A stretch of 64,000 nt of DNA from Nitrosotalea devaniterrae (GTDB lineage Archaea > Thermoproteota > Nitrososphaeria > Nitrososphaerales > Nitrosopumilaceae). The position numbers were made by a program, and so were the translations under genes. Each line of letters begins with the position of its first letter. The stretch's first letter is position 1. Below, piece by piece: positions 7,420-16,239 of this stretch. Where the stretch lies: assembly GCA_900065925.1 (NCBI GenBank), contig LN890280.1:1356451-1420450 (forward strand). The letters are read 5' to 3'. Under the pieces are notes generated by a model, which worked only from the letters and a program-made list of their open reading frames with translations, was not told the origin of the DNA and made no database searches.

Positions 7420-7627
7420 TTTTGAATTAACACTAGGTTGCCAAATGTCATAGCATAAAGTCATTTCTACTAATATCTACTATCCATCGTAATCATATAC
7501 ATCTTGCCAGCTCAGCTTTGTTTATGAAAATTAAGCTCTAGTCTTTAGCAAGTAACATATGCAATACCGAGAAGTAAATTTAGAAAACTAGTTGTAGTCT
7601 GTTTTTATGTCTACAATATTATTTTCT

Positions 7628-7660
7628 CAGAGGGAATCAGACATCCAGTCACGCCCTCTG
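7628..7660. other. Hairpin in the 7420-7685 intergenic region
   Basis: CAGAGGG (7628-7634) can pair with CCCTCTG (7654-7660) across a 19-base loop. On the plus strand it is followed by GTTTTATTATAATA. The remaining 7420-7685 stretch is AT-rich without an open reading frame I trust. The hairpin lies downstream of the thioesterase gene on the minus strand, so it may be a 3' UTR element; a small RNA is possible. Confidence 0.35.
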
Positions 7661-7685
7661 GTTTTATTATAATATGATAAAAAAT

Positions 7686-8162
7686 CTATTCGTGCTTTCG
7701 TTCTCTTTTTCTCTGCAACATTCTCTGCTCGCCTTGCGCAAACCTCTTCTTGTCATCTTCGGTTACAAGCAAAAGTGGAGGCACATCAGTTGGCTTGCCA
7801 GATTCGTCTAATGCTACAGAGGTAACATATGCAGTATTAGTCAGGGTACGTATCCCAGTAAGCAAGTTTTCTGCCTCTACTTTGATTTCAATCTCCATTG
7901 ATGATTTTGATACATAGTTTAGTTTGGCATTTAGTATGAGCGCATTTCCCACAAGGACCGGCTTTAGAAAGTTGACCCTGTCAATTGATGCAGTGACTGC
8001 ATTTTTCTTGGAGTGTCTCTGAGCAACAAGACCTGCTATCAAGTCAATTTGTTTTAGTATCTCTCCACCAAAGACGTTTCCCGCAGGATTTGCATCGGAT
8101 GGAAACATTCGTACAGTCATCTCTGCTTTTGACTCTTCAGCGCTCTTGGGTTTTAATGACAT
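7686..8162 (-). CDS. Acyl-CoA thioesterase, hotdog fold (YciA/BACH-like)
   Basis: 158 aa from MSLKPKSAEES, chosen because a TATA-like CATAAACC lies about 28 bases upstream. The motif NPAGNVFGGEILKQIDLIAG is the hotdog helix with the catalytic Asp region of acyl-CoA thioesterases. The strands SIDRVNFLKPVLVGNALI and VEAENLLTGIRTLTNTAYVT follow in family order. It should hydrolyse an acyl-CoA in the cytosol, releasing CoA; chain-length preference cannot be read. The C-terminal 20 residues are highly charged (RMLQRKRERKHE). Confidence 0.88.
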   Translation of the reverse strand: MSLKPKSAEESKAEMTVRMFPSDANPAGNVFGGEILKQIDLIAGLVAQRHSKKNAVTASIDRVNFLKPVLVGNALILNAKLNYVSKSSMEIEIKVEAENLLTGIRTLTNTAYVTSVALDESGKPTDVPPLLLVTEDDKKRFAQGEQRMLQRKRERKHE

Positions 8163-8255
8163 GATATTGCAATCAAGCAACTCATGGGTTTATGAGTTAT
8201 TCTTTTGAAACTTGGTGAAATATCGTTTAATTAACAGATATTTTGACACAAAACA

Positions 8256-8645
8256 TTGAATTCCGTAACTGAGACTTGTGTGGTAAGCGTACCTGCAGAT
8301 AACGTGTTTGAGTTTCTATCCAATGTTGAAAATATTCCAAAATGGGCTACCAAGTTTGTCAAAAGACTATCCCTAGTGGATGGCAAGTACAAGGCATTAA
8401 CACCAGTTGGCGAAGTATTCATCAGACTTGATTCAGATAAAAAATCAGGCCTCATTGAGATCTATGCAGGGTCCGTAGAAAAAGACATGACGCCTGCATA
8501 CATGAGAATAATTTCGCTTCCGGGCAATTTTACTGCAGTCATGTTTACTTTTTTCCAGTACGATTCCACCCCTGATGCAGTTTGGCAGATCTTTTGTGAG
8601 TGGATAAAGATCGAAGTAGAAAACATCAAGAGACATTTTTCCTAA
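8256..8645 (+). CDS. SRPBCC (START-like) domain protein
   Basis: 129 aa with a TTG start. The opening TCVVSVPADNVFEFLSNVEN and IPKWATKFVK are typical of polyketide cyclase/SRPBCC ligand-binding proteins: a strand, then a helix with the W-A/P-x-W-like turn. The C-terminal long helix (VWQIFCEWIKIEVENIKRHF) would close the hydrophobic pocket. Ligand and role are unknown. It stands alone between the divergent thioesterase gene and a small membrane protein gene. Confidence 0.72.
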   Translation: MNSVTETCVVSVPADNVFEFLSNVENIPKWATKFVKRLSLVDGKYKALTPVGEVFIRLDSDKKSGLIEIYAGSVEKDMTPAYMRIISLPGNFTAVMFTFFQYDSTPDAVWQIFCEWIKIEVENIKRHFS

Positions 8646-8694
8646 CATGCAGATAAAATCAATCTTATATTTTGGATAAATCAACAAAGACCAA

Positions 8695-8907
8695 ATGAAG
8701 TATTTCTGGTGGAGGCTGCTAGATTATGCAACAGGTGCCCTAGTTGGAGGTGCAATTGTATTTCTGGTAGACAAGTTTGCATGTAAACAATGCATTGGCC
8801 AGTACACATCGGTTTTGATGCTTGGGATATGGATTGGAATCATGTTGTTATGTAATTTCATATTTCAAAAGGCAAGGCCTGCTAGCGTAAAACAAGACAA
8901 CATGTGA
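8695..8907 (+). CDS. Small two-helix membrane protein, 70 aa
   Basis: Two hydrophobic helices (about 10-26 and 38-57) are joined by a short loop with two cysteines (FACKQCIGQY). The C-terminus is basic and polar. It follows the SRPBCC gene by 49 bases. No family is recognised; the C-x2-C pair could bind metal or form a disulfide. Confidence 0.6.
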   Translation: MKYFWWRLLDYATGALVGGAIVFLVDKFACKQCIGQYTSVLMLGIWIGIMLLCNFIFQKARPASVKQDNM

Positions 8908-8957
8908 AGAAAAATTTCCCAGAAAGCAAATATACCGTAACTGATACACCCTAGTCA

Positions 8958-9368
8958 ATGGCATTTTTCGAGGATTTCTGCAAAAGTGTAGTGGCACTAG
9001 ACAAGAAGATAAGATTTGCAGGCATTGCAGACGGTGACGGAACATTAGAGGGGGCATCAGAAAGAGAAGGCCTGGCTCCAATCATGAAGCCAGAAGAGAG
9101 GGCACAATATGCAATAACTGCAGCCACAAGACAGTACACCAGACTCAGATGGGAATATCTCCTTGGAAGAATTTCTTATGCAAGCTCACACTATAGTAAA
9201 ATAATCAGGGCTACAATACCAATCGCTGATGAAAACAGAAGACTTGCGCATGTGTTGCTGTTATCATTTGATCCTGATGCAGATGATTTCCATCAGATTA
9301 TCACAAAGAAGATAATTCCTCTTGTGAAGCAGAACATGGAAAGATTCATGCAAGAAGCACAAAAATAA
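8958..9368 (+). CDS. DUF6659-like protein, paralog 1
   Basis: 136 aa, soluble. It follows the DUF6659 pattern: an N-terminal helix, IRFAGIADGDGTLEGAS, the MKPEERAQYAITAAT helix, a mid segment LLGRISYASSHYSKIIRATI and the late strand HVLLLSFDPDADDF. The fold resembles small PAS/roadblock sensor modules. It shares this layout with the protein at 21469-21876. Proteins of this type are expanded in Thaumarchaeota; no function is established. Confidence 0.72.
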   Translation: MAFFEDFCKSVVALDKKIRFAGIADGDGTLEGASEREGLAPIMKPEERAQYAITAATRQYTRLRWEYLLGRISYASSHYSKIIRATIPIADENRRLAHVLLLSFDPDADDFHQIITKKIIPLVKQNMERFMQEAQK

Positions 9369-9372
9369 AAAA

Positions 9373-9729
9373 TTATCCGCCAGTGTTTATAGCTGGACGC
9401 TCAAGTCCCCTGTTGTCAACATACTCCCGCACTCGCACATCAGAGCATACAGAAATATTTTGATCCTTGTTATCAGCACAATATTTTTTTATTTGTAACA
9501 TCTCTTGGTCACAATCCGAAGTCGGGGTTGAGATGCACGAGTCAATATCACTTGCAAGTGTAGAGACCGAATCAGGACTTTGACTAATTGAAGGTACCAA
9601 GCCATCCTGATTTGAAGAAGAGATGAACGGTGATGCAAAAAAGTATGCAGTAAAGGCAAACGATATTGCAATTACAAAATATATTGGAATCTTTCGCTTG
9701 ATGCTCACACGTATAGTTTGGATTTCCAA
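9373..9729 (-). CDS. Membrane-anchored exported protein with four cysteines
   Basis: 118 aa. A basic N-terminus (SIKRKIP) and one hydrophobic helix (about 15-33) suggest an uncleaved anchor or signal. The outer part has four cysteines (SCISTPTSDCDQ, KKYCADN, SVCSDV) that could form two disulfides. The end is polar (PAINTGG). No family is recognised. It is convergent with the DUF6659-like gene, five bases away. Confidence 0.6.
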   Translation of the reverse strand: MEIQTIRVSIKRKIPIYFVIAISFAFTAYFFASPFISSSNQDGLVPSISQSPDSVSTLASDIDSCISTPTSDCDQEMLQIKKYCADNKDQNISVCSDVRVREYVDNRGLERPAINTGG

Positions 9730-9763
9730 ATTATAACTGATGCTAAACTAAGTTCCTGACAGT

Positions 9764-10159
9764 TTATGCCACCAGGATCTTCATTGTAAGTGGAGGAGAT
9801 AACGCATTAGGATTTCCCACACTCTCCCACACAAAGATCTGTGCAGTATATGTCCCAGGAGCAGTGGGTGTCCATGACTGGGACGGACTAAGTGACTGGC
9901 CTGCGTCAAGCGTTCCCGTAATCCACGATAAAGAATACACTACTCCGTCTTGGTTTTCTATCTGGACAAGGTATGCAAACGGCTGTGCCCTATCTTGTCC
10001 ATTGGTGACATCAGTTGTAACTTGGACTTGTTTTCCAACCGTAGTATGCCATACCCCATTTTCAAGGGTGGCACTTGACTTTTCAAGTTGAGAATATCCA
10101 GATGGAACCATCGAGACTGCAAGTATAGTAGCTAAAATCATTGTAACTGTAACATTCAT
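9764..10159 (-). CDS. Secreted single Ig-like domain protein
   Basis: 131 aa. A signal peptide (about 1-23, ending PSGYSQ) precedes one beta-sandwich domain with the CARDB/Ig-like pattern: VQVTTDVTNGQDRAQPFAYL, then LDAGQSLSPSQSWTPTAPGT and YTAQIFVWESVGNPNALSPP. Such domains are common in thaumarchaeal exported proteins. It has no C-terminal anchor, so it is either released or held by partners. Function unknown. Confidence 0.72.
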   Translation of the reverse strand: MNVTVTMILATILAVSMVPSGYSQLEKSSATLENGVWHTTVGKQVQVTTDVTNGQDRAQPFAYLVQIENQDGVVYSLSWITGTLDAGQSLSPSQSWTPTAPGTYTAQIFVWESVGNPNALSPPLTMKILVA

Positions 10160-10200
10160 AGGATAAATTAGATTTGCCTCATTTTTTAGGGTTTGGTAAA

Positions 10201-10422
10201 TTATGATATCACTTCGATTACCTTGTCTTGAGATTTTTCTCCAGAAACTATTCGTATGTGGGATTTTGGCACTCCAAGATGTTTTGCAATATTTTTTATT
10301 ATCTCTGCATTTGCCTTGCCTTTTACAGGTGGAACCATGACACCAATCTCTATAAGATCACCATTTATTTTCAGATAATCCTTGTGAAATGATACTGATA
10401 CTTTATAGAACATTTGATACAT
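10201..10422 (-). CDS. DUF167 (YggU-like) protein
   Basis: About 73 aa from MYQMFYKVSVSF; a TTG five codons earlier is less likely because TTTAATATT overlaps it as a TATA box. The motif VPPVKGKANAEIIKNIAKHL followed by IRIVSGEKSQDKVIEV is diagnostic for DUF167/YggU. The family has a small alpha/beta fold and no settled function. It is divergent from the small gene at 10466. Confidence 0.85.
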   Translation of the reverse strand: MYQMFYKVSVSFHKDYLKINGDLIEIGVMVPPVKGKANAEIIKNIAKHLGVPKSHIRIVSGEKSQDKVIEVIS

Positions 10423-10465
10423 TTTGGTGCAAGACAAATATTAAAGATAAGGCAATAGGCAAAAT

Positions 10466-10699
10466 GTGTCTGACGACAACTCTGACCTAGAAAGACTGCA
10501 ACTATTAGATATTGTATTTACAAGAGGAGTCAATGCGTTATCAAGACCAGAACTTGAACGTCTTCATGATTTGATAGAAAAAAAAGATTACAGTCATGAT
10601 AAAAAAGCACAAAAATCAAAAACAAAACTTCTCAAAAAAATAGGCAATGCAATTTATGATCATGACGTAAAATCCGGCAATTCATTTAAAATGAGCTAA
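10466..10699 (+). CDS. Small lysine-rich soluble protein, 77 aa
   Basis: GTG start. The first half (LERLQLLDIVFTRGVNALSR, then PELERLHDLI) should form helices and resembles a small helical interaction module. The second half is very basic (KKDYSHDKKAQKSKTKLLKK) and could contact nucleic acid. No family is recognised. It lies 15 bases upstream of the DedA-like gene and may be co-transcribed with it. Confidence 0.6.
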   Translation: MSDDNSDLERLQLLDIVFTRGVNALSRPELERLHDLIEKKDYSHDKKAQKSKTKLLKKIGNAIYDHDVKSGNSFKMS

Positions 10700-10714
10700 A
10701 ATGAAGTTCAGGCA

Positions 10715-11212
10715 ATGCTAGGCGAGATCATAAATGCTCTAGTGCATGATACGCTATTCATAAAATATGGTTTGCTTGGACTTTTTTTCAATGGAATGTT
10801 TTCAAGTTTCATTCCAATTCCCACGGAAATTACCATCTCTGCTTTACTGCTAAGCGGCACAAATCCACTTGATGTGTTTTTAATTCTAACAATAGGCTCC
10901 ATAATTGGAGGCTATATCGCATATTATCTTGGATACAATGGAAGACTGTTAAAAAAAATCAGAAAGGCTCCAAAGGAAAAGTACGAACAAAAAAGCATCA
11001 ACATAATGACAAAGTATGGCTGGTTTACAATAATTTTCTTGTCCCCGTGGATTCCAATAATTGGAGATGTTGTATCAATAATAGCTGGCACAAAAAAGTA
11101 CAATATCATAAAATATTCTATTGCAATGACAACAGGCAAGACAGTCAAGGCAGTTGCCATAGTATTCTTTGGAGTGCATTTCATACATTGGCTTGTCCAC
11201 GTTTTACACTAG
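10715..11212 (+). CDS. DedA/VTT-family membrane protein
   Basis: 165 aa with about four hydrophobic segments. The motif SSFIPIPTEITISALLLSG and the later FLSPWIPIIGDVVSIIAGT are characteristic of VTT/DedA proteins, which include re-entrant loops and are linked in bacteria to lipid-carrier flipping and membrane homeostasis. The exact substrate in archaea is unknown. The IGSIIGGYIAYYLGY segment is also typical. Confidence 0.85.
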   Translation: MLGEIINALVHDTLFIKYGLLGLFFNGMFSSFIPIPTEITISALLLSGTNPLDVFLILTIGSIIGGYIAYYLGYNGRLLKKIRKAPKEKYEQKSINIMTKYGWFTIIFLSPWIPIIGDVVSIIAGTKKYNIIKYSIAMTTGKTVKAVAIVFFGVHFIHWLVHVLH

Positions 11213-11247
11213 AAAGTATATTATGTGTATATTAGAACAAAAATTCT

Positions 11248-13734
11248 GTGAAAAGTGTATCCCCAGTAAATTATGAACTAACGTTTGAGCCAGACTTTAA
11301 AAAATTCACATTTAGAGGACAAGAAAAAATATCAATCAAAATATCAAGACCTACAAATAGTATAACACTGCACGCAGCAGAACTTGCAATAAACCAATGC
11401 AGTGCATGGTACAACGGAAAGAAAATAATACCAAAAATTAAACTCGATGAAAAAGCAGAGGAGCTCACACTTGTCTTTTCTCAAAAAATATCAGGCAAGG
11501 CAACACTTGAGATTGATTTTACAGGACAACTAAATGACAAGCTTGTAGGGTTTTACAGAAGCAAGTATGAATACAAAGGAAAAGAAAAACACCTTGCAAC
11601 CACCCAGTTTGAGGCAGCAGATGCAAGAAGAGCATTTCCTTGCTGGGACGAGCCAGAAGCCAAGGCAACATTTGATGTCTCACTTTTAGTTGACAGTAAC
11701 CATACTGCAATCTCAAACATGCCAGTAATATCAAAGAAAAATTTAGGTCACAAGACACTGTACAAGTTTAATACAACTCCAATCATGTCTACATATTTGC
11801 TCTATCTTGCAGTTGGAGAATTTGAATACATATCAAGCAAGTCAGGCAAGACGCTTATTCGAGTAATCACTACACATGGAAAGAAACACCAAGGAAAACT
11901 TTCACTAGAGTTTACAAAACAATTCTTATCATACTTTGAAAAATATTTCAAGATTTCATATCCATTACCCAAGCTTGACATGATTGCAATACCTGACTTT
12001 GCATCAGGTGCAATGGAAAACTGGGGTGCAATCACATTTAGAGAAACCATATTGCTTTATGACCCAAAGACATCATCTACTGAAACAAAACAACACATTG
12101 CCGAAGTAATTGCACATGAAATAGCACACCAGTGGTTTGGAAATCTGGTCACAATGAAGTGGTGGAATGACCTGTGGCTCAATGAAAGTTTTGCAACATT
12201 CATGGCAACAAAGGCAGTAGATGCACTATATCCAGAGTGGGACTTTTGGGACCAATTCCTCATTTCAGAAATGATAGGAGGTCTAAGTCTTGATTCTTTG
12301 AAATCATCGCATCCAATTGATGTTCCAGTAAAGAGCCCATCAGATGTACGACAAATATTTGATGAAATAAGCTACAACAAGGGAGGGTGTGTATTGATGA
12401 TGCTTGAGAACTTTATCGGAGATGAAAACTTTAGAAAAGGATTACACAGTTACTTGGAAAAACACGAGTATGCAAATGCCACAACAGAGGATCTCTGGAA
12501 TTCACTTGGATCAATATCAAGACAGCCAGTAAGGCAGATGATGAATACATGGGTAAGACAAGTTGGATATCCAGTAATTGAGGCCAAGGTAAAAAATTCA
12601 AGATTACAATTATCTCAGAGTAGATTCCTATTAGAAAACAATACAAAAACAAAACAGAGAAACTGGATAATTCCGCTCTCTGTGAGAATGCAAGACAAGA
12701 CAGTCACCAAACTAATGAAGGGACCTGTAACAATTCCCTACAAATCAGACTGGTTCAAGGTAAATGACGGTCAGAAGGGATTCTACCGAGTAAAGTATGA
12801 CAAGGACGCAAGAGATGCACTAGGAGAACAAATTGAAGAAAAGGCAATATCAAACGTAGACAGATGGAGTATCCACCACGACCTCTTTGCATTGTGTGTG
12901 TCAGGCCAGATATCATTTAGGGATTATCTTGACTTTGTAAAACACTACCAAGATGAAGATGACTATATTGTACTATCAGACATCATAGCAAGCCTGAACT
13001 TTTTCTACATTATATTATCAAAGGAGGAGTTTTGGAATGAAATTAAAGAATTCAACCATGACTTTTTCAATAAAGTATTTTCAAGACTTGGATGGGATCA
13101 AGTCAAGGGAGAAAAATCAACAACTGCACTTCTTCGTGGACAAGTAATTAGCTCACTTGGAAGACTAGAAGATGAGGAAATAGTCGCAGAAGCAAAATCA
13201 AGATTTGCCAATTTATTAAAAACAGGTCAGCTGCACCCAGACCTCAGAGGACCAGTATATTCTGTAATAGCATGGACTGGAGATTCTTCAACATACCAAA
13301 AAATGCTTGGCTTGTACCGCAAGGCACCAACACAAGAAGAAATGGTAAGACTGCTCAGTTCACTTGCAAACTTTCAGGACAAGAAATTATTATCAAAGAC
13401 ACTCTTGTTTACACTCTCAAAAGAAGTCAGGACACAAAATCTATTCCAACCAATTGCAAGAATGGTGATAAACCCACAAGGAAAGGAACTTGTCTGGCCA
13501 TGGATAAAACAAAACTGGAAAGGAATTGTATCAAGATTCGGAGTAGGAAATCCACTTCTTAACAGAATAATTGGCAGTGTCTCAATTGAAGCTGATTTTG
13601 AAAAAGAAAAAGAAATAAAAAAATTCTTTACAAAACATCATGTCCCAGGAACTGAGATGAAGCTTGCACAGACTTTGGAGAGGATAAGAATCCATGCAAG
13701 ATTTTCCCAGAATACAAGAAAAGAATTCAACTAG
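11248..13734 (+). CDS. M1-family zinc aminopeptidase (tricorn factor F2/F3-like)
   Basis: 828 aa, GTG start. It releases N-terminal amino acids from peptides, in archaea typically downstream of the proteasome or tricorn. The N-terminal beta domain (1-200) has TTQFEAADARRAFPCWDEPE. The exopeptidase motif GAMEN is at 254-258. The zinc site HEIAHQWFGN starts at His290, with His294 and Glu313 (in NESFATF) completing it. The long helical C-terminal domain (about 520-828) matches the ERAP1-C-like region of tricorn-interacting factors. There is no signal peptide, so it acts in the cytosol. Length is normal for the family. Confidence 0.95.
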   Translation: MKSVSPVNYELTFEPDFKKFTFRGQEKISIKISRPTNSITLHAAELAINQCSAWYNGKKIIPKIKLDEKAEELTLVFSQKISGKATLEIDFTGQLNDKLVGFYRSKYEYKGKEKHLATTQFEAADARRAFPCWDEPEAKATFDVSLLVDSNHTAISNMPVISKKNLGHKTLYKFNTTPIMSTYLLYLAVGEFEYISSKSGKTLIRVITTHGKKHQGKLSLEFTKQFLSYFEKYFKISYPLPKLDMIAIPDFASGAMENWGAITFRETILLYDPKTSSTETKQHIAEVIAHEIAHQWFGNLVTMKWWNDLWLNESFATFMATKAVDALYPEWDFWDQFLISEMIGGLSLDSLKSSHPIDVPVKSPSDVRQIFDEISYNKGGCVLMMLENFIGDENFRKGLHSYLEKHEYANATTEDLWNSLGSISRQPVRQMMNTWVRQVGYPVIEAKVKNSRLQLSQSRFLLENNTKTKQRNWIIPLSVRMQDKTVTKLMKGPVTIPYKSDWFKVNDGQKGFYRVKYDKDARDALGEQIEEKAISNVDRWSIHHDLFALCVSGQISFRDYLDFVKHYQDEDDYIVLSDIIASLNFFYIILSKEEFWNEIKEFNHDFFNKVFSRLGWDQVKGEKSTTALLRGQVISSLGRLEDEEIVAEAKSRFANLLKTGQLHPDLRGPVYSVIAWTGDSSTYQKMLGLYRKAPTQEEMVRLLSSLANFQDKKLLSKTLLFTLSKEVRTQNLFQPIARMVINPQGKELVWPWIKQNWKGIVSRFGVGNPLLNRIIGSVSIEADFEKEKEIKKFFTKHHVPGTEMKLAQTLERIRIHARFSQNTRKEFN

Positions 13735-13803
13735 AATTCTATTTTCTTAGAATACAGTACAATTCTCTGAATGTTTAATAGTGTCATAAAATCAAAACCG
13801 CTA

Positions 13804-14010
13804 ATGAATAATCCATCCCGTCGCAGACAAGTAATCATTACTGTAATGTTCTTTATCGCAGGAGTTTGGGGCTTGTTCATGGGACTAGTCGTATTTACCC
13901 AGCCAAATTTCATCTTGACTGCACTTGGCATGGTAAACATTTCACTTGGAATTTTTCTTGGATTTAGAATTCTAAGAAAAGATCGACAAGAGCTAAACCG
14001 AAGAAAATAA
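13804..14010 (+). CDS. Small two-helix membrane protein
   Basis: 68 aa from MNNPSRRRQ; an ATG at 13771 would add 11 residues, but a TATA-like GTTTAATA near 13773-13780 fits the downstream start. Two hydrophobic helices (ITVMFFIAGVWGLFMGLVVF and LTALGMVNISLGIFLGFRIL) are separated by a short loop and followed by a basic tail (RKDRQELNRRK). No function is recognised. Confidence 0.6.
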   Translation: MNNPSRRRQVIITVMFFIAGVWGLFMGLVVFTQPNFILTALGMVNISLGIFLGFRILRKDRQELNRRK

Positions 14011-14067
14011 TCAAAATCATACCAAATTTGGGAACGATTTTTATAATTTGACAGTAATAGTCTAAAG

Positions 14068-15351
14068 ATGCCTGAATTAAGTTTGGCTCACCTGTTATCA
14101 AACGAATATGTTATTCCAGTTTTCCTTTTGACAATATTTCTTGCATCACTTGTTGCAACAAGGGTGAAGGTTCCATATACAATGATTCTAGTGGCAATTG
14201 GAATTTCAATATCAGTGATGGATTTTACAGGACATGGAATCCAAAACATTGCAGGATTCAAGGTAGATCCAAAACTTATCTTATACTTTGTAATTCCACC
14301 ACTGATTTTTGAGGCAATGATGAAAATTGATCGTGAGCAATTCAAGACAATCAGGATATCTGCACTTGCATTAGCTACAGTTGGAGTGGGACTTGCCACA
14401 ATAGTTGGTGGACTGCTATTGTCATATCTAGCAGGACTTCCAACAATAGTGGCATTTGCCTTTGCTGCACTAATTGCCCCCACAGATGCTGCAATTGTAA
14501 TAGAGGTCTTCAAGAGAGTAAAGATTCCAAAGACACTTGCAACATTGATGGAGTCAGAGGCAAGCTTCAATGACGCCACAGGTGTAATCATATTTTCTTC
14601 AATCATGGCAATTGCAGCAACACAAGGATCATCACTTTCTACAGACAACATATCAGGGATCAATGTCAACATTTTAGAAACACTGGGACATTTTGCATGG
14701 GTATTTTTTGGCGGCATTGCAATAGGAGTTGGCCTTGGAGTAGGCTCACAATATCTTCACAGATTAATTGAAGAGCCATTTTCTGAGACTGCACTGTCAG
14801 TTGCAACATTGTTTGGTTCTGTCGTGATTTCAAATGCACTTGGTTTTTCAGGACTTGTTGCAGCGGCCGCTGCAGGATTATGGTTTGGCGTAATAATGAG
14901 AAAGCCCAACATCATGGGCGAGAAGGTAAGAGCATACGCATCAAACTTTTGGGAGATGATTGCATTTTTTGCAAACTCTGTTGCATTTTTGTATCTAGGA
15001 TTAAACATGGACATGGCAAGAATAGGACAAAACCTACCTCTAATTGCACTTGCAATCATTGCAGTCTTGGCTGCAAGGGCTGTATCAACATATCCAATAC
15101 TTGCAGCAACACATCGTTTTACAAAGGAAAAGACAACAGGGGCATGGAGACATGTCATCATGATTGGAGGCATGAGGGGGGCACTTTCTGTTGCACTTGT
15201 TGCAACTTTGCCTGAAAGTGAGATGAAAGAGATACTAAAGACAATCACTTTCGGAGTGGTCTTGTCTTCTCTGATAATCCAGTATCCAGTTCTTTCAAGG
15301 TATATCAAAAAGGCATTTCCTGAAGCAACGCAAGAGCCAAAGAATAGCTAA
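14068..15351 (+). CDS. Na+(K+)/H+ antiporter, CPA1/NhaP type
   Basis: 427 aa with about 12 hydrophobic helices. The ion-binding region has ALIAPTDAAIVIEVFKRVK and ESEASFNDATGVIIFSS, in which the conserved Asn-Asp pair is characteristic of electroneutral CPA1 antiporters. A late GGMRGALSVALVATLP motif is also typical of NhaP. It should exchange cytoplasmic Na+ (or K+) for protons across the cell membrane and help pH and salt homeostasis. No cytoplasmic TrkA domain is attached. Confidence 0.92.
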   Translation: MPELSLAHLLSNEYVIPVFLLTIFLASLVATRVKVPYTMILVAIGISISVMDFTGHGIQNIAGFKVDPKLILYFVIPPLIFEAMMKIDREQFKTIRISALALATVGVGLATIVGGLLLSYLAGLPTIVAFAFAALIAPTDAAIVIEVFKRVKIPKTLATLMESEASFNDATGVIIFSSIMAIAATQGSSLSTDNISGINVNILETLGHFAWVFFGGIAIGVGLGVGSQYLHRLIEEPFSETALSVATLFGSVVISNALGFSGLVAAAAAGLWFGVIMRKPNIMGEKVRAYASNFWEMIAFFANSVAFLYLGLNMDMARIGQNLPLIALAIIAVLAARAVSTYPILAATHRFTKEKTTGAWRHVIMIGGMRGALSVALVATLPESEMKEILKTITFGVVLSSLIIQYPVLSRYIKKAFPEATQEPKNS

Positions 15352-15428
15352 TCACAAATTTATTGATTTCTCACAAGTTGCATCAAAAAGCATTAAACAA
15401 GACTTGGAAAATATTCTAGTATATCAAA

Positions 15429-16238
15429 ATGAGTCAAAAAGATCAGGCTGAAAAAACAATTTTAGAGGGAATAAGCTATGCTAAGCTTGAAAAGCACAAG
15501 GATGCAATATCATTTTTTGACACGGCACTAAAACAAGACCCAGAAAATGTAGATGCACTATACAACAAGGGAATGTCTCTTTTGAAGATGAAAAAAACCA
15601 AGGAAGCAATATCATGCTTTGAGAAAATAATTAGTCATGATCCCAATCACGTTGACGCACTAAATAATCTAGGAAACCATTATGCCGAATTGCAACAATT
15701 CCAAAAAGCACTAACATACTATGACAAGGCGCTGTCAAATGATCCCTGGTACATCCCCGCACTGTACAACAAGGGAATTGCAACAATTCGACTTGAAAGA
15801 TATGATGATGCACTAGACTGTTTGAATAAAGTTCTTGATAAGGAACCAGAAAACATGCAGACAGCATACTACAAAGGATTAGTCCTGGGCAAGCAAAAAA
15901 AACACGATGAGGCACTGCTATATCTTGACAAAATATTGGAAAAAGAGCCAGACAACAACGAGGCAGTATTTTACAAGGCAACTGAATTGTCAGAGCTTGG
16001 AAGGCATGAGGAAGCAATTGCAATTTTTGATAAAATATTAAAAGAGTTTCCAAAAAATGGCACAATAATTTATGCAAAGGCAAGAAGTAAGGCACTTCTT
16101 GGACAAAACGATGATGCTCTCATTCTTCTTGCGCAAGCAATATCTCATTATGGTAGAACCATAAAGAATTGGGCAGTCAAGGATTCTTCATTCGATAAGA
16201 TAAAAGGGGATCCAAGATTTAGAACAATAGTGAAGTAA
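15429..16238 (+). CDS. Tetratricopeptide-repeat protein
   Basis: 269 aa made of about seven consecutive TPR units from residue 8 to 240. Examples are ALYNKGMSLLKMKKTKEAIS, ALNNLGNHYAELQQFQKALT, ALYNKGIATIRLERYDDALD and AVFYKATELSELGRHEEAIA, each with the W/L-G-Y-A-P spacing. There is no signal peptide or catalytic domain; it is a protein-protein interaction scaffold. It is followed after one base by the small gene at 16240, and the tubulin-like gene comes next, so it may belong to the same functional group. Confidence 0.9.
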   Translation: MSQKDQAEKTILEGISYAKLEKHKDAISFFDTALKQDPENVDALYNKGMSLLKMKKTKEAISCFEKIISHDPNHVDALNNLGNHYAELQQFQKALTYYDKALSNDPWYIPALYNKGIATIRLERYDDALDCLNKVLDKEPENMQTAYYKGLVLGKQKKHDEALLYLDKILEKEPDNNEAVFYKATELSELGRHEEAIAIFDKILKEFPKNGTIIYAKARSKALLGQNDDALILLAQAISHYGRTIKNWAVKDSSFDKIKGDPRFRTIVK

Positions 16239-16239
16239 A

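Noticed and set aside
7420-7464. Longer N-terminus for the PEF-signal protein
   Set aside because: It would place 15 polar residues ahead of a normal signal peptide that starts with its own ATG.
14088-15308. Two long minus-strand frames (209 and 183 codons) opposite the antiporter gene
   Set aside because: They mirror the hydrophobic codon pattern of the antiporter on the other strand and show no promoter or motif.
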